Source of the DNA: Pyrococcus sp. NA2
GTDB lineage: Archaea; Methanobacteriota_B; Thermococci; Thermococcales; Thermococcaceae
Length of the DNA stretch: 64,000 nt
NCBI RefSeq assembly: GCF_000211475.1
Contig: NC_015474.1
Span: 434,001-498,000, forward strand
Direction: 5' to 3'
This document shows positions 53,537 through 63,347 of the stretch, piece by piece (position 1 is the first letter of the stretch; the number at the start of each line of letters is the position of its first letter). The notes beneath the pieces were generated by a model. The model was not told the origin of the DNA, ran no database searches, and saw nothing but the letters and a program-made list of their open reading frames with translations. Made by a program: the position numbers and the translations under genes.

Positions 53537-54155
53537 CTCCCTCACCCTTCAAATGGTTGAGCACTATTTCAAGAGCCTGCTCCTTGTTCTTTATGAGTTC
53601 ATATTTAAACTTATCTTCCTTATACTCGGCCACACCCAACTCAACTAGGAGATCCAAAACCTCTTCAGGGTCCATATTGTAGACAACTGAAACTGGAGCA
53701 ACCACCTCCCTAATCTGTCTCGTTGTTTGAAGTGCTATATCGGCAACAACGTCACTCAGCTTCCTAACGAGATCCACGATCTCTCTCCAAGGCATTGAAG
53801 TTTTTATGTACTCATCCTTCACTTCAACCTTCTCTCCAAGCAGTTCAAGCGTTTTAAGTAGAATTTGGATTGAGACGTTAGCATTGGCCTCCCTGAATAT
53901 GTCTTCAGGGTAGTAGGTGTACAGCCCCTTCCTGTCAGGGTAGAGCCTGCCCCTAACCCTCTTGTGAGCCTCCCTTATTGCCCTTATTGCCTCCCTTATC
54001 TCATCTTTCGTCCCCTGAACGTTAACTTTCAGGGAATTTAGCCTCCCATGGATGTAGACAAATGCCGATAAATTCATCCTTTGAACCTCTTTCATGAACT
54101 CCTCCTTCTCAATATCGTCCCTAACGTGTAGAACTATAACTTTCTTCGCCTTCAT
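53517..54155 (-). CDS. DUF2067 family protein
   Basis: This 212-residue protein has a KH-like or alpha/beta N-terminal part ([19 protein letters not shown] and [22 protein letters not shown]), a basic helical stretch ([17 protein letters not shown]), and a long helical C-terminus. The family is found in archaea and is of unknown function, often next to exosome Csl4 and RpoL, which suggests an RNA-processing link. It overlaps csl4 by 4 bp and rpoL by about 20 bp. AGGTGAACAT precedes the ATG. Confidence 0.8.
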   Translation of the reverse strand: MKAKKVIVLHVRDDIEKEEFMKEVQRMNLSAFVYIHGRLNSLKVNVQGTKDEIREAIRAIREAHKRVRGRLYPDRKGLYTYYPEDIFREANANVSIQILLKTLELLGEKVEVKDEYIKTSMPWREIVDLVRKLSDVVADIALQTTRQIREVVAPVSVVYNMDPEEVLDLLVELGVAEYKEDKFKYELIKNKEQALEIVLNHLKGEGDEDRSD

Positions 54156-54748
54156 ATGTTCACCTTCCTGTACAGTGTTGATAACTTTCTAGTCTCAATG
54201 TTTCCGCATTTTGGACAGACCAGTTGGTTCCCTTTTCTAACTAGAGGTGTTCTACACTTTGAACAGAGGGCATAAACGACGCCAAGATCAGGATCCTTAG
54301 TCGTTAACTGGATTGGACTTTTCTCATCTGCTATGACCCTAGCCCTAACTATGTCCCCGATCTTAAATTCGTTCCTTAAATCTTCGACGAAGCCATCCTT
54401 TACCTGGGATATGTGAATCCCCGCTAAGGTCGATGTAGCTACCCCTCTGCTTTGTCCCTCTATCTTTATCAGCTTGAGCAGAACGGCCTGTTGCTTCACA
54501 TCTAAAACCCTAGCGTAAACTATATCTCCCTTCTTTGGAATGGGAGGAACTTTTGAGGCTGGTTCCAAACTTATCTCAATCTTATCCTTGTCTATCCTAA
54601 CCCATCCAGCCCTCGTTGAGTATAAATTTCCATCTTCAACTATAACACCATCTCCAGGAAGATATTCCTCCATCACGCCCAGATACTCTCCAGGAAGTAC
54701 AAAATCTCCATTTTTTACTGTTCTCTTTTTCCAATTTCCCTCCTCCAA
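54152..54748 (-). CDS. csl4: Exosome subunit Csl4
   Basis: A 198-residue cap subunit of the archaeal RNA exosome. It has an N-terminal beta-domain (VKNGDFVLPGEYLGVMEEYL), a central S1 domain (KKGDIVYARVLDVKQQAVLLKL ... GDIVRARVIADEKSPIQLTT) and a C-terminal zinc ribbon (CSKC and CPKC). The start is uncertain: no ATG is available and TTG 54748 gives 34 bp of overlap with the helicase; family members begin near VKNGDF. It is co-transcribed with the Ski2-like helicase and DUF2067, an RNA-degradation theme. Confidence 0.93.
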   Translation of the reverse strand: MEEGNWKKRTVKNGDFVLPGEYLGVMEEYLPGDGVIVEDGNLYSTRAGWVRIDKDKIEISLEPASKVPPIPKKGDIVYARVLDVKQQAVLLKLIKIEGQSRGVATSTLAGIHISQVKDGFVEDLRNEFKIGDIVRARVIADEKSPIQLTTKDPDLGVVYALCSKCRTPLVRKGNQLVCPKCGNIETRKLSTLYRKVNI

Positions 54749-57282
54749 CTCTCTCCCCTCCTCTTGGAGTTATCATCATTGTGTTTAAATATTCTGCCTT
54801 CCTCTATTTCTCTCTTAATAACAAGGGCCGTTTCTTCGACCTCTCTCTTCTTAAAGACGCTCGCTATCCTCTGAACGGCTTCAAGCTTTCTAACAATTCC
54901 ATCTAACCATGTGAATATATCCCCAGGGTATATAATCAGGCCATAAACTTTTCTGAAATATTCAGAGATTTTGGATGGCTCATTGCCTTCCCTTCTCAGC
55001 TCGACTATCTTCTTCCCAACCATTTCCATTGCATATTCAGTGCAATCCGCTTCACCGCAGTTGAAGAAATCTTGGTATATTAAGAACAGCCTATCTGCTG
55101 CACTTGGACTTAACTCCGGAATTATCTTGTCCAGCTCATCTAGTATGGATGCAAATGAGCTTGAAAAGATATTCGAACTTATTCTTCCCCTAACGGCCGA
55201 TTCAATCTCCCTCTGCAGAAAGCCCGGAAGGTAGGCATTCTCAAATGGGAGGAGATGGATTGATATCGTCAACGGATCTAGGGTCTCCAAATTTTTCCTT
55301 ACAAACTCTGCTTCATTCGGAAGTAGAAAGCTCATGCTTACAGCCCTTCCATATGGAGTTACATTTACTTGATTCCCTCTAATCTTGACCATACCTAATT
55401 CTTCAAGTCTCTCGAGAACTTTCTCGGCACTCCTGTTCGCACCTAGAGTGAGGGAATTTACCTCCTCTATCACATCAAGCCTGTTGAAGACGCAGGCATG
55501 TGCAAGAACATTGTCCTCCTCTATTTCATCACTCCATTCCACTATAACGGGTTCTATTGGAGATGTAAGCAATTTTAGAGCAATTTCATCCTCTGTTCCT
55601 TCCATTTGGGCTGAATATTTCTTCCCTGGCTCGACGATTAAGTATACCTTACCCTTCTCATGATACAGAGGTCTTCCAGCCCTTCCGAGCATCTGGTGGA
55701 ACTCCCTAACCGTGAGCCACTTGTTTCCCATTGCAAGACTCTCGAAGATAACCTGAGAGGCCGGAAAGTCAACGCCTGCACCTAAGGCAGCCGTCGTAAC
55801 AACAACATCTATCATTTGGGCCTGGAACTCCATTTCAGTTATCTTCCTCTGCTTATAAGGCAATCCAGAGTGGTAGGGCTTAGCCCTTAATCCTTTGCTC
55901 GTTAAGAAGGATGCTAACTCGTGGCATCTCTTCCTGGAATAAGTGAAGACTATCGTCTGTCCCTTGAACCCTTTTGAACTAACTCTTGCAACTTCAGCCT
56001 TACACAATTTTGCTATGAACCTCCATTTCTCCCTCTCGTTCCTTGCTATTACTAGATGTCTCTCCAAATCCACGGGTCTCTCATCGTACATTACGAGCTT
56101 CATTCCAAGCGACCTAGCTAACTCCTCCGGATTACCAACGGTTGCAGAGAGTCCTATGAATTGGGCCTTAGGATAAAGCTTTCTCAGCCTAGCTATTAAT
56201 CCATCGAGCCTTGGCCCTCTCTCCTCATCGTCGATCATGTGGATCTCATCTATGATTACAGTTCCAACGTTCCCTATCTTCTTCCCGGCCCTCAGCAGAT
56301 AGTCTATACCCTCGTAAGTTCCAACTATTATGTCGGCATCTATCCCAGTATCAACTATAACTGGTTCTTCTCTCGTCTTTATTCTACTCATCCCAACCCT
56401 TATTGCAACCTTCAGGCCAAGTTTTGAGTACTTCCTCCTAAAATCCTCGTATTTTTGATTAGCTAGAGCTACCAGAGGAACCAGAAACAGCATTTTCTTT
56501 CCCTGTAAAGCCTTTGGAATCCCAGCTAATTCACCTATGAGGGTTTTACCGCTGGCCGTTGCCGAAACAACGAGAAGATTTTCTCCCTCTAAAAGTCCAT
56601 TCTTCACGGCTAAAGCCTGAACTGGAAGTAGTTCCGTTATTCCTTCAAGCTTCAGAACGTTCTTTAAAGCATCTGGAATATCTAAATCGTCAATGCTTAT
56701 TTTCTCAACCTTCACATGCTTTGCTTTTAGTTCGTCCCACTTGGTTATCTCAGGATGTTCCGTCGGGTCAAACCTTGGGTCAAAGGCATATAGAACTTTA
56801 TCAAGGTCTCTAAATTTCTCTAAAAGCCTTTTAGCTTGTTCAAACATTCCGAGGGAATTAAATCTCATCCTAAGTTCGTTCTTTAACTCCTCCTCCGCGC
56901 ACCTCTCGCAGATATATTCCCCCCTATACTTTATCCTGTTTCCCTCAGTCAGAACGGTAATTCTCCCTTCCAGGAGACAGAATCTGCATAACTCAGCCTT
57001 TTCAATGTTCTTATTCATGAGTCTCCTCTTGAAATAATCCTCCCACTCATAGGCGTTGTTAACAAGAACTATTCTAGAACTTCGAAGTAACTTCTCAATT
57101 TCTTTTGGATTTCTATATTGGCTCCCCTCAAGGGCTTTAAATAACCTGCCATCTCGCATTATTAACCTTAAGATCCTATCAGCTTTCACATTTCTAATTT
57201 GCGAAAGTTTTTCAGGAGGATTTTCGATGATAAAGGCCTCAAGCTCACCTTTCTTTTTACCCTCTCTTATTACGAACAGCAT
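54715..57282 (-). CDS. Ski2-like superfamily 2 helicase with N-terminal zinc motif
   Basis: The 855-residue protein has a DUF5814-like N-terminus with a Cys4 motif (CRFC at 99-102, CERC at 125-128). A Ski2-like helicase core follows: Walker A SATASGKT at 240-247, DEIH at 345-348, LSATVGNPEEL, motif VI QMLGRAGRP. A C-terminal winged-helix/ratchet region with a CxxxxC pair (CGEADC) ends the protein. Such helicases may unwind RNA for the exosome or act on DNA; its overlap with csl4 favours an RNA role, by inference. The start codon ATG 57282 is 8 bases from the Lrp-like gene stop. Confidence 0.88.
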   Translation of the reverse strand: MLFVIREGKKKGELEAFIIENPPEKLSQIRNVKADRILRLIMRDGRLFKALEGSQYRNPKEIEKLLRSSRIVLVNNAYEWEDYFKRRLMNKNIEKAELCRFCLLEGRITVLTEGNRIKYRGEYICERCAEEELKNELRMRFNSLGMFEQAKRLLEKFRDLDKVLYAFDPRFDPTEHPEITKWDELKAKHVKVEKISIDDLDIPDALKNVLKLEGITELLPVQALAVKNGLLEGENLLVVSATASGKTLIGELAGIPKALQGKKMLFLVPLVALANQKYEDFRRKYSKLGLKVAIRVGMSRIKTREEPVIVDTGIDADIIVGTYEGIDYLLRAGKKIGNVGTVIIDEIHMIDDEERGPRLDGLIARLRKLYPKAQFIGLSATVGNPEELARSLGMKLVMYDERPVDLERHLVIARNEREKWRFIAKLCKAEVARVSSKGFKGQTIVFTYSRKRCHELASFLTSKGLRAKPYHSGLPYKQRKITEMEFQAQMIDVVVTTAALGAGVDFPASQVIFESLAMGNKWLTVREFHQMLGRAGRPLYHEKGKVYLIVEPGKKYSAQMEGTEDEIALKLLTSPIEPVIVEWSDEIEEDNVLAHACVFNRLDVIEEVNSLTLGANRSAEKVLERLEELGMVKIRGNQVNVTPYGRAVSMSFLLPNEAEFVRKNLETLDPLTISIHLLPFENAYLPGFLQREIESAVRGRISSNIFSSSFASILDELDKIIPELSPSAADRLFLIYQDFFNCGEADCTEYAMEMVGKKIVELRREGNEPSKISEYFRKVYGLIIYPGDIFTWLDGIVRKLEAVQRIASVFKKREVEETALVIKREIEEGRIFKHNDDNSKRRGESWRREIGKREQ

Positions 57283-57290
57283 CTCACCAC

Positions 57291-57758
57291 CTACTTCAGC
57301 GTTATCCCTGCCTCTTTAAAATTCTCTAATACTATTGAGATCCTCACCCTCCTAATCAAATTCTTCAGATAATGCCCTCTTAGACTCCTCAAGAATGAGT
57401 TTAGGGCCTCAACATCCTTGAAAGTCCCCTTAATTACCAGGGGAAACTCCCCTGTTTTCTTGTAAACGTCACTAATGTTTCTCATCTTTAATATTGGAAC
57501 GAGCATTTTATGGAGATCCTGGGACTCGGGATCTATAAGCTCCAACTCTATAATTGCAGTAATGAACTCGCCGAAGAAGGAATGATCTATGACTGCCGAG
57601 TATCCTTTGATCACGCCTAACTTTTCAAGCTTCTCAATTCTATTTTTAACTGCCGATGCCGTTAATCCAACCTTTTTCCCCAGCTCAGTGAGAGTTATTC
57701 TGCTATTCTTTCTGAGTTCTCTAACAATTATCTCATCGATTTCATCTATCCCGGGCAT
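57291..57758 (-). CDS. Lrp/AsnC-family transcription regulator
   Basis: A 155-residue protein with an N-terminal HTH (ITLTELGKKVGLTASAVKNRIEKLEKLGVIKG, about residues 20-52) and a RAM/AsnC-type effector domain (FITAIIELELIDPES ... TGEFPLVIKGTFKDVEALNSFL). These regulators bind amino acids and form octamers. It is encoded 3 bases after the TrmB-like regulator, so the two are co-expressed. Targets are unknown. The DNA-binding half is complete. Confidence 0.9.
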   Translation of the reverse strand: MPGIDEIDEIIVRELRKNSRITLTELGKKVGLTASAVKNRIEKLEKLGVIKGYSAVIDHSFFGEFITAIIELELIDPESQDLHKMLVPILKMRNISDVYKKTGEFPLVIKGTFKDVEALNSFLRSLRGHYLKNLIRRVRISIVLENFKEAGITLK

Positions 57759-57761
57759 ACT

Positions 57762-58103
57762 TCATGACCTTGTTTGATTTTTGAATTCTTTTTCAAGTTC
57801 CTCTATACTCTTCATTATGTGCTCCTTGATCCTCTGGAGTATCTCTCCCGGGGACACTGCTGTATAAATGTAACCAAGCCAACCTCTCTGAATGAGCTCC
57901 CTCTTCAATAGTCCCTTCCTATACAAATTCAAAACATGAGTTCTCACACTCCTCTCACTAATTCCAAGCTCTTTTTGTATCTCCTTTATTCTCATTCCCC
58001 TCTTCTTCTCGACCAGTAGCCTATATATCATTATCTCATTCTTTTTTAACCCTATGGCCCTTAATAATGTCTCTAGCTTGGTTAACTTGTCTTCATGTTT
58101 CAT
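57762..58103 (-). CDS. TrmB-like winged-helix regulator
   Basis: A 113-residue protein with a TrmB-type winged helix (LLRAIGLKKNEIMIYRLLVE, then IKEIQKELGISERSVRTHVLNLYRKGLLKREL) and a short C-terminal coiled coil (RIKEHIMKSIEELEKEF). No sugar-binding domain is present, so it is a minimal member. It is followed by the Lrp-like gene and preceded by the cupin gene, with about 90 bp between. The target is not known. Confidence 0.85.
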   Translation of the reverse strand: MKHEDKLTKLETLLRAIGLKKNEIMIYRLLVEKKRGMRIKEIQKELGISERSVRTHVLNLYRKGLLKRELIQRGWLGYIYTAVSPGEILQRIKEHIMKSIEELEKEFKNQTRS

Positions 58104-58193
58104 TATTTTCCCACCTACGAAATTTTAGTTACATACACAAATTAGGGTAAAAAGCTAAAAAAGGTTTTTCAAAATTGTTAAAGCGTAAAAGAA

Positions 58194-58562
58194 TTACTCC
58201 TGCCACTCGTCTTCTGGTATTGCTTCCCTCTTTGCCGGAATTATGCATATGAATTCAAATGTTTCAGAATCCTCGTTCCTATAACCATGAGGCTCATTTG
58301 GAGGAATATATATGTAGCTCCCTGGAACAACTTTAAACCAATTTTTTCCATCTTTTGTAAGATAACCTTCGCCCTTAACAACGAATATCTCGTGCTCCCA
58401 ATTATGCTGGTGTATTGGAATCTCACCTCCCTTCTTAATGACAAAATATCTCATTGCAAAGTTCTTGGCTCCAACCTTCGGACTTATGAGCCATCTTATC
58501 GTGGTGTTATTCGCATTTGGAACCTCCTTCTCAGGCGTGTCCTTTACATGCCCAATGTACAT
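58194..58562 (-). CDS. Cupin-domain protein
   Basis: A 122-residue single cupin barrel with the metal motif HQHNWEHEIFVVKGEG (about residues 53-68) and the second motif YIPPNEPHGYRN. These have His/Glu ligands for a metal ion. It belongs to the small archaeal cupins of unknown substrate. GGTGATACAAAG precedes ATG 58562. It is divergent from the aminopeptidase, sharing the short intergenic region. Confidence 0.88.
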   Translation of the reverse strand: MYIGHVKDTPEKEVPNANNTTIRWLISPKVGAKNFAMRYFVIKKGGEIPIHQHNWEHEIFVVKGEGYLTKDGKNWFKVVPGSYIYIPPNEPHGYRNEDSETFEFICIIPAKREAIPEDEWQE

Positions 58563-58622
58563 CTTTGTATCACCGACGAAACTTATGCAAGGAAGTATTT
58601 AAATGCTTCCAACCAATTGGTA

Positions 58623-60311
58623 ATGGTGTCAACGATGGAATCGCTTCTTAAGCTTGTGGAGAAATTCGATGCAGAGAACGTTCTTAGAGATGTCGTTGAG
58701 ATATCAAAATTCCATAGAATCCAGGGTTCAAGGGAGATAGTTGAGGCTAGTGAATACGTAGCGAAGAGACTTGAAGAGGTGGGCATTGAATATGAATTCC
58801 TTAATGACACCTATGATGGCAAATCGTACCACCTAACCTTACCCTCCCCGATAGGCTGGGAAGTTCTAGAGGGGGAACTCAAATTCAATGAAAAAATCCT
58901 GAAGACATCGAAGTCTCCCCTCCTCGTTATGGCCCATTCACCGGCTGGAGAGGCTGAGGGAGAAGTGCTACCAATATTAAGGGAAGAAGACTGGGAAAAA
59001 GCCGAAGGAAAGATAGTGCTCGTAGGAGAGAAGTGGAGAGAAGCTTACAAAAGAGCTAATGAAGTAGGAGCAAAGGCATTCATAGCATACAGGAGAGGAA
59101 CTGGAAATGCGTTCCCATACATAGGGCTATTCTTAACGAAGAGGGACTTGGAGTGGGCCAAGATACCTGCACTGGCAGTTCCAGAAGCGATAGCGAACGA
59201 ATTGATTGAGAAGTCCAAGAAAGGTGGAGTTAGGATAGAGGTAACAGTGAAAACTGAAATTAAAGAGAGGGAAGAAATGCCAATCCTCTATGCTAGGATA
59301 GGGGAACCCCCATACCTCCTCTTCTCAGCTCACATATGCCATCCAAAGCCAGGAGCAAATGATAATGCATCGGGCTCAGCGATGTTGATAGAGCTTGCAA
59401 GAATACTTAACAAGAACAATGGCAGGGTTGGATTTGCGTTCCTCTGGATTCCAGAATACCACGGAACTCAAGCGTTCATTCCAAAGGTCAATCTTGAGGA
59501 GATATATGCTAACATAAATCTCGATATGGTGGGAGGTAGTGAGGACAGGTCGAACTCGACGATAATGCTCGTTAGAACGCCACTCTCAAGATTCTCCCTA
59601 CTTCCTGGAGTCTTAGAGCTGTTCTTGAGGAAAGTTAATGCAGGAGGAAAGAGCTTCTCCGGTTCCCCCCTACCGAAGCTTAAGTTAAAGGAATATCCCT
59701 ACGAGATGGGAAGCGATCATGATGTGTTTAACATCTTCGGAATCCCAGGGATCATGCCAATAACTTGGCCCGACAATTACTATCACACTTCAGCTGATAC
59801 ACCTGAAAAGCTCAGCCTTGAATCCCTGGAGGTGATAGGAAAGGCCGTTGCAGCAACAGCATTGTTCCTCGCCAAGGCCGAGAAGGAAGATATTGAAAGG
59901 GTTGCAAGGGGCTTTGCAATGAAGTATCTCGGAGAGCTAAGCATGGAAAGAAAGATAGAGGTTGCCGAATCCCTGGTCATGAACGGCTTGAGCAGAGATT
60001 CAACGTTCCTCGGACTCAAGATGGGTAAGGAGCTCGAGGGAGAGGGATGGCTCGAGTGGAAGGAGAAAGGAGTAATAAGCACAAAGGCCCTAGAATACAG
60101 GGATGAGGAACTAGCCAAGAAGTTCAGGGACATCGTTGAGGAGGAGAGAATGATCAGCGTTCACATCCACGAATACCTAATGCTCAGCGAAATCCTGGAT
60201 AGAGAAAGAGCCCTCAAGGCCCTAAGGGATGAATATGGAGAAGTTAAGGAGGATAAGATAAGTGAAGCCATCGAGATTCTGGAGAAGGTCAACGTCATTA
60301 AGACCAGGTGA
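58623..60311 (+). CDS. M28-like zinc aminopeptidase with PA-type insert (DUF4910 family)
   Basis: About 562 residues. The N-terminal ~60 are helical. A PA-type insert (about 75-210, with KIVLVGEKWREAYKRANEVG) is followed by a metallopeptidase core: FSAHICHPKPGANDNASGSA near 236-253, IPEYHG near 276, NINLDMVGG near 300 and YYHTSADTPE near 384, giving the His-Asp-Glu-Asp/His zinc ligands of M28-type enzymes. A C-terminal winged-helix-like region ends the chain. The open frame extends to 58287, but that overlaps the cupin antisense; TATA GTATTTAAAT at ~58597 places the start at ATG 58623 or 58635 as nearly leaderless. Intracellular peptide breakdown is likely. Confidence 0.85.
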   Translation: MVSTMESLLKLVEKFDAENVLRDVVEISKFHRIQGSREIVEASEYVAKRLEEVGIEYEFLNDTYDGKSYHLTLPSPIGWEVLEGELKFNEKILKTSKSPLLVMAHSPAGEAEGEVLPILREEDWEKAEGKIVLVGEKWREAYKRANEVGAKAFIAYRRGTGNAFPYIGLFLTKRDLEWAKIPALAVPEAIANELIEKSKKGGVRIEVTVKTEIKEREEMPILYARIGEPPYLLFSAHICHPKPGANDNASGSAMLIELARILNKNNGRVGFAFLWIPEYHGTQAFIPKVNLEEIYANINLDMVGGSEDRSNSTIMLVRTPLSRFSLLPGVLELFLRKVNAGGKSFSGSPLPKLKLKEYPYEMGSDHDVFNIFGIPGIMPITWPDNYYHTSADTPEKLSLESLEVIGKAVAATALFLAKAEKEDIERVARGFAMKYLGELSMERKIEVAESLVMNGLSRDSTFLGLKMGKELEGEGWLEWKEKGVISTKALEYRDEELAKKFRDIVEEERMISVHIHEYLMLSEILDRERALKALRDEYGEVKEDKISEAIEILEKVNVIKTR

Positions 60312-61353
60312 TGTGCCTGTTGAAGATGTACCTAATCAGGAAGGATGCACCTATGCCGAAGAGGTTCGCAAGTAGATAGTGGACTCCAAGGAACAGAAGG
60401 AGCCAGTAAACTAGGAACTGGGCAACGGCTCCAACCAAGGCCGCCAGATGAAACTTCACAAACCTTGCAAATATGCTTCCCTTTCTTATATCCCTGAACG
60501 TCCAGAGATCATTCCAGATGAAATTATTTATTATGGAAAGCTCAGTTGAAGGAATAACGGCTATCTCCTTTGAGAGACCAAGCCTAACGAAGAGCCACAG
60601 GAAACCTTCATTAACGAGTATTCCAGAGAGACCAACCAGGGAGAACCTGATAAGTCTGTCCACCTCTTTTTCCCACTTCATTAACCTGTAAACGTGCCTC
60701 AGATAATTTATCATTGTTTTTCCCTTCAGTTTGCTCTCTCCGAATCTTCTGGTTGAGAACGTGAAGGGAACCTCCTTAACCCTCGAATACCTACCCTTCA
60801 CGAGGATCTCCATGAGGATCTTAAAGCCTATTGGATTGAGTTCAACGCCTTCAACAACCTCCCTCCTGAGTGCAAAGAAGCCACTCACCGGATCCTTAAT
60901 CTTGGATATCTTTGGCAGGGCCAACCTTCCTATCATTATTGCACCTTTGGAGATGAGCTTCCTGTAGAGGGGCCAATTCTCTACCCTACCTCCATCAACG
61001 TATCTGCTTGCAATCACTATGTCATAGCCCTCAACGATACCTTCAATTAAGCTCGGAATAACCTCGGGGGGATGCTGGAGATCCGCATCCATGACAACAA
61101 ATACATCACCTTTTGCCTCCGAAAATCCCCTTATGACTGCTGAGGAAAGCCCTTTCTCCCCAATCCTCCTTATGACTCTAACTGGATAAAGCTTGGAAAG
61201 CTCAAGGGCCTTTTCCCATGTTCTATCCGGAGAATCATCGTCAACAACTATTATTTCATAATCATAACCCTTCAAAGAAGCGTTGATCCTTGAGAAGAGC
61301 TCCTCCAAGTTATCCCTCTCATTGTACGTGGGGACTATTATTGAGATCTTCAT
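60298..61353 (-). CDS. Polyprenol-phosphate glycosyltransferase (GT2) with GtrA domain
   Basis: A 351-residue protein. The N-terminal GT2 domain (about 1-225) has ISIIVPTYNERDNLEELF, VVDDDSPDRTW and DADLQHPPEVIPSL (DxD). The C-terminal ~115 residues carry four membrane helices of GtrA type. These enzymes load a sugar onto dolichol/polyprenol phosphate at the cytoplasmic face for surface glycoconjugates and N-glycosylation. GGAGGATAAAATA precedes ATG 61353. Its 3' end overlaps the aminopeptidase gene convergently by 14 bp. Mannose or glucose specificity is not readable. Confidence 0.9.
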   Translation of the reverse strand: MKISIIVPTYNERDNLEELFSRINASLKGYDYEIIVVDDDSPDRTWEKALELSKLYPVRVIRRIGEKGLSSAVIRGFSEAKGDVFVVMDADLQHPPEVIPSLIEGIVEGYDIVIASRYVDGGRVENWPLYRKLISKGAIMIGRLALPKISKIKDPVSGFFALRREVVEGVELNPIGFKILMEILVKGRYSRVKEVPFTFSTRRFGESKLKGKTMINYLRHVYRLMKWEKEVDRLIRFSLVGLSGILVNEGFLWLFVRLGLSKEIAVIPSTELSIINNFIWNDLWTFRDIRKGSIFARFVKFHLAALVGAVAQFLVYWLLLFLGVHYLLANLFGIGASFLIRYIFNRHITWS

Positions 61354-61383
61354 TATTTTATCCTCCAAAAAATAAAATGAGGA

Positions 61384-62067
61384 TCAGGGTTTTCTAACAA
61401 CGAACAGGGCGTGATCCTTTTCGTATGGTTCGAGATTGAGTCTCTCTATGACCTCAAAGTATTCGCTAAGCTCCCTTTCAACTTCCCTGAAAACCTGCTC
61501 CGGTTCCTTAGTAACGTCTATACTCCTGCTCTTTACCGCTATCATTCCATAGCCTCCCCTCTTAAGGTAGACATCGGCGTTATCTATGAGTATCTTAGCC
61601 TGAGTTGGCTGTGCAACGTCCTCAAAGATAACGTCAACCTTTGGAACCAAGGCCCTGTACTCTTCAGGCTTCGTTGCATCGCCTAGGATGGGAACTATGT
61701 TCTTCCTCTCCTCAACTATTGGGACCAGCTCTCTTAGCACCCTCGGCGAGAACTCTATCCCGAATATCTTTCCTTCCCAGCCGATTATATCACTTACGTG
61801 AGATGCCGTTGTTCCACTTGCAATTCCAAGGTAGAGAACGTTCTTCCCCGGCTTAATTGGGAAGTTCTTGAGACCGTTCATTATTGCCGCGCCAAGCTTC
61901 GACCTGTGAGGGTTCCAAATCCTGTACTCCTCACCCTCCCACTTTATCACCCTCTCACCGTAAACCCTCTGCCCTGGAACGAGGTTCTTGGTTGCTATCT
62001 TCTCACTACCATCGTCGTCGATGACTATATAAACGCCAGGGAACTTGTGCTTCTTAACCTCCACCAT
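61384..62067 (-). CDS. flpA: Fibrillarin, 2'-O-methyltransferase of C/D box RNPs
   Basis: The 227-residue protein has an N-terminal beta-region, then a SAM-dependent methyltransferase fold with [42 protein letters not shown] and [10 protein letters not shown]. It acts with Nop5 and L7Ae on C/D guide RNAs to methylate rRNA and tRNA. GGAGGTGATTTGA precedes ATG 62067. It lies 5 bases downstream of nop5; the two form the classical nop5-flpA operon. Confidence 0.97.
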   Translation of the reverse strand: MVEVKKHKFPGVYIVIDDDGSEKIATKNLVPGQRVYGERVIKWEGEEYRIWNPHRSKLGAAIMNGLKNFPIKPGKNVLYLGIASGTTASHVSDIIGWEGKIFGIEFSPRVLRELVPIVEERKNIVPILGDATKPEEYRALVPKVDVIFEDVAQPTQAKILIDNADVYLKRGGYGMIAVKSRSIDVTKEPEQVFREVERELSEYFEVIERLNLEPYEKDHALFVVRKP

Positions 62068-62072
62068 TCAAA

Positions 62073-63269
62073 TCACCTCCCCTTCTTTTTCTTCTTTTTC
62101 TTCTTCTTTTTCTCCTTCCATGGCTTCCTCCTCTCTTCCCTCTTTCTCTTTGGCGGCCTTGGATACTTCTCCTTGATCTCCCTTATTCTAGCCTCAAGCT
62201 CCTTCTTCAATTCCTCCGCTATGTACTCTCCAGAGAAGTAGTCAACTCTAGCCGCTATAGCCAACTTTCCAGCCAGTGCCCTAGCTATCTTACCCCTCTG
62301 CCACCATGGAGAGCGGTTTATAGCTGGGTACTGATAGATAACTCCGTGCTTTGGAGGCTTTGCTCCAGTTCTTAGGTGCCTGAACAGAGCTTTCTCGGCA
62401 CCAAGAACCTGTATCGTTGAAGATGGAAGCATTGCAAGCTCCTTCAAACCTCCAGCTAAGCTTATCAGACGAGCGGCAAGCTTTGCACCAACCAAAGCTT
62501 TCAGGTTGGGAGCAACGTCATCCATCGCCTTGTCTATGTAATCCTCCAACTCCCTTCTGAGCTTGTAGAGCCTGTCTATCTCCTCGGCAAAATGCTGAAC
62601 CACAGAGATGTCGGTTTCGTCCATCCAAGCACCCATCGTTTTCTCCTTGGCCTCCACTATCTTCTTTATCTTCTCCTCGCTTAGGCCGAGCTCTCTAAGC
62701 TTTTCCTCGTCTATGTTATCCCTGTGCCCAACCTCCTTAACGAAAGCTACGTACTGCGGATGCCTCGGCAATATCTCATCCAACTCCGGGAAGTGAAGTG
62801 AATACCACTCCCTCAGCCTTGAAACCAAGAGGTTTATCACCTTGTCAATATCATCTAAAGCCTCTATTGCCTGAATGACCATCTTATCCCTTGCTCCGCT
62901 CTGCTCCTGAATTCTAAGCCTTGTGAGCTCAACGCCAACCCTGTAGTAATCCTCATACCAGTTCTCCCCCAGGAACTCCTCGGGGTTGCTCCTCAGCCTC
63001 TCTCCAGCCAAGTTTGGAAACTCCGTTCTCGCATTGTATCCAAGCTCCTTGGCCCTCCTTGTAAGCTCTGGGTGCTCGAAGATGAATTCCGTGAAGCCCT
63101 TCCCCTTCAGCTCCTCCAGAACCTTCTGCATGTCCTCGATTAACTCACCCTTAAGTAGCTTATCCAAGGCCTTCTCGGGCTTCTCTGTGAAGTACCTTGT
63201 GAGCACGAGGTTGCCGTTTTCGTCGAAGGCGTAAATTCCCCTGACGTTCTCTGAGATGAACGCCTTCAT
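62073..63269 (-). CDS. nop5: Nop5 (Nop56/58-like) protein of C/D box RNPs
   Basis: A 398-residue protein: N-terminal domain, long coiled-coil region (about 120-260) and a Nop domain (GAKLAARLISLAGGLKELAM ... GAEKALFRHLR) that contacts the RNA-L7Ae complex, with a very basic tail. The last ~25 residues are mostly Lys/Arg and end with a run of ten Lys before GR. ATG 63269 is chosen because GGTGGTGATT precedes it. It bridges fibrillarin and L7Ae. Confidence 0.97.
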   Translation of the reverse strand: MKAFISENVRGIYAFDENGNLVLTRYFTEKPEKALDKLLKGELIEDMQKVLEELKGKGFTEFIFEHPELTRRAKELGYNARTEFPNLAGERLRSNPEEFLGENWYEDYYRVGVELTRLRIQEQSGARDKMVIQAIEALDDIDKVINLLVSRLREWYSLHFPELDEILPRHPQYVAFVKEVGHRDNIDEEKLRELGLSEEKIKKIVEAKEKTMGAWMDETDISVVQHFAEEIDRLYKLRRELEDYIDKAMDDVAPNLKALVGAKLAARLISLAGGLKELAMLPSSTIQVLGAEKALFRHLRTGAKPPKHGVIYQYPAINRSPWWQRGKIARALAGKLAIAARVDYFSGEYIAEELKKELEARIREIKEKYPRPPKRKREERRKPWKEKKKKKKKKKKGR

Positions 63270-63347
63270 AATCACCACCAGATGAAACTTTAGCTAATGA
63301 TATAAAAGGGTTGGGATAGAAAAGGTTAGCGGTTCTCGTCAATCTTA

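Noticed and set aside
58287-58622. Extension of the aminopeptidase to 58287
   Set aside because: This stretch is antisense to the cupin gene; the TATA box near 58597 places the real start at 58623 or 58635.
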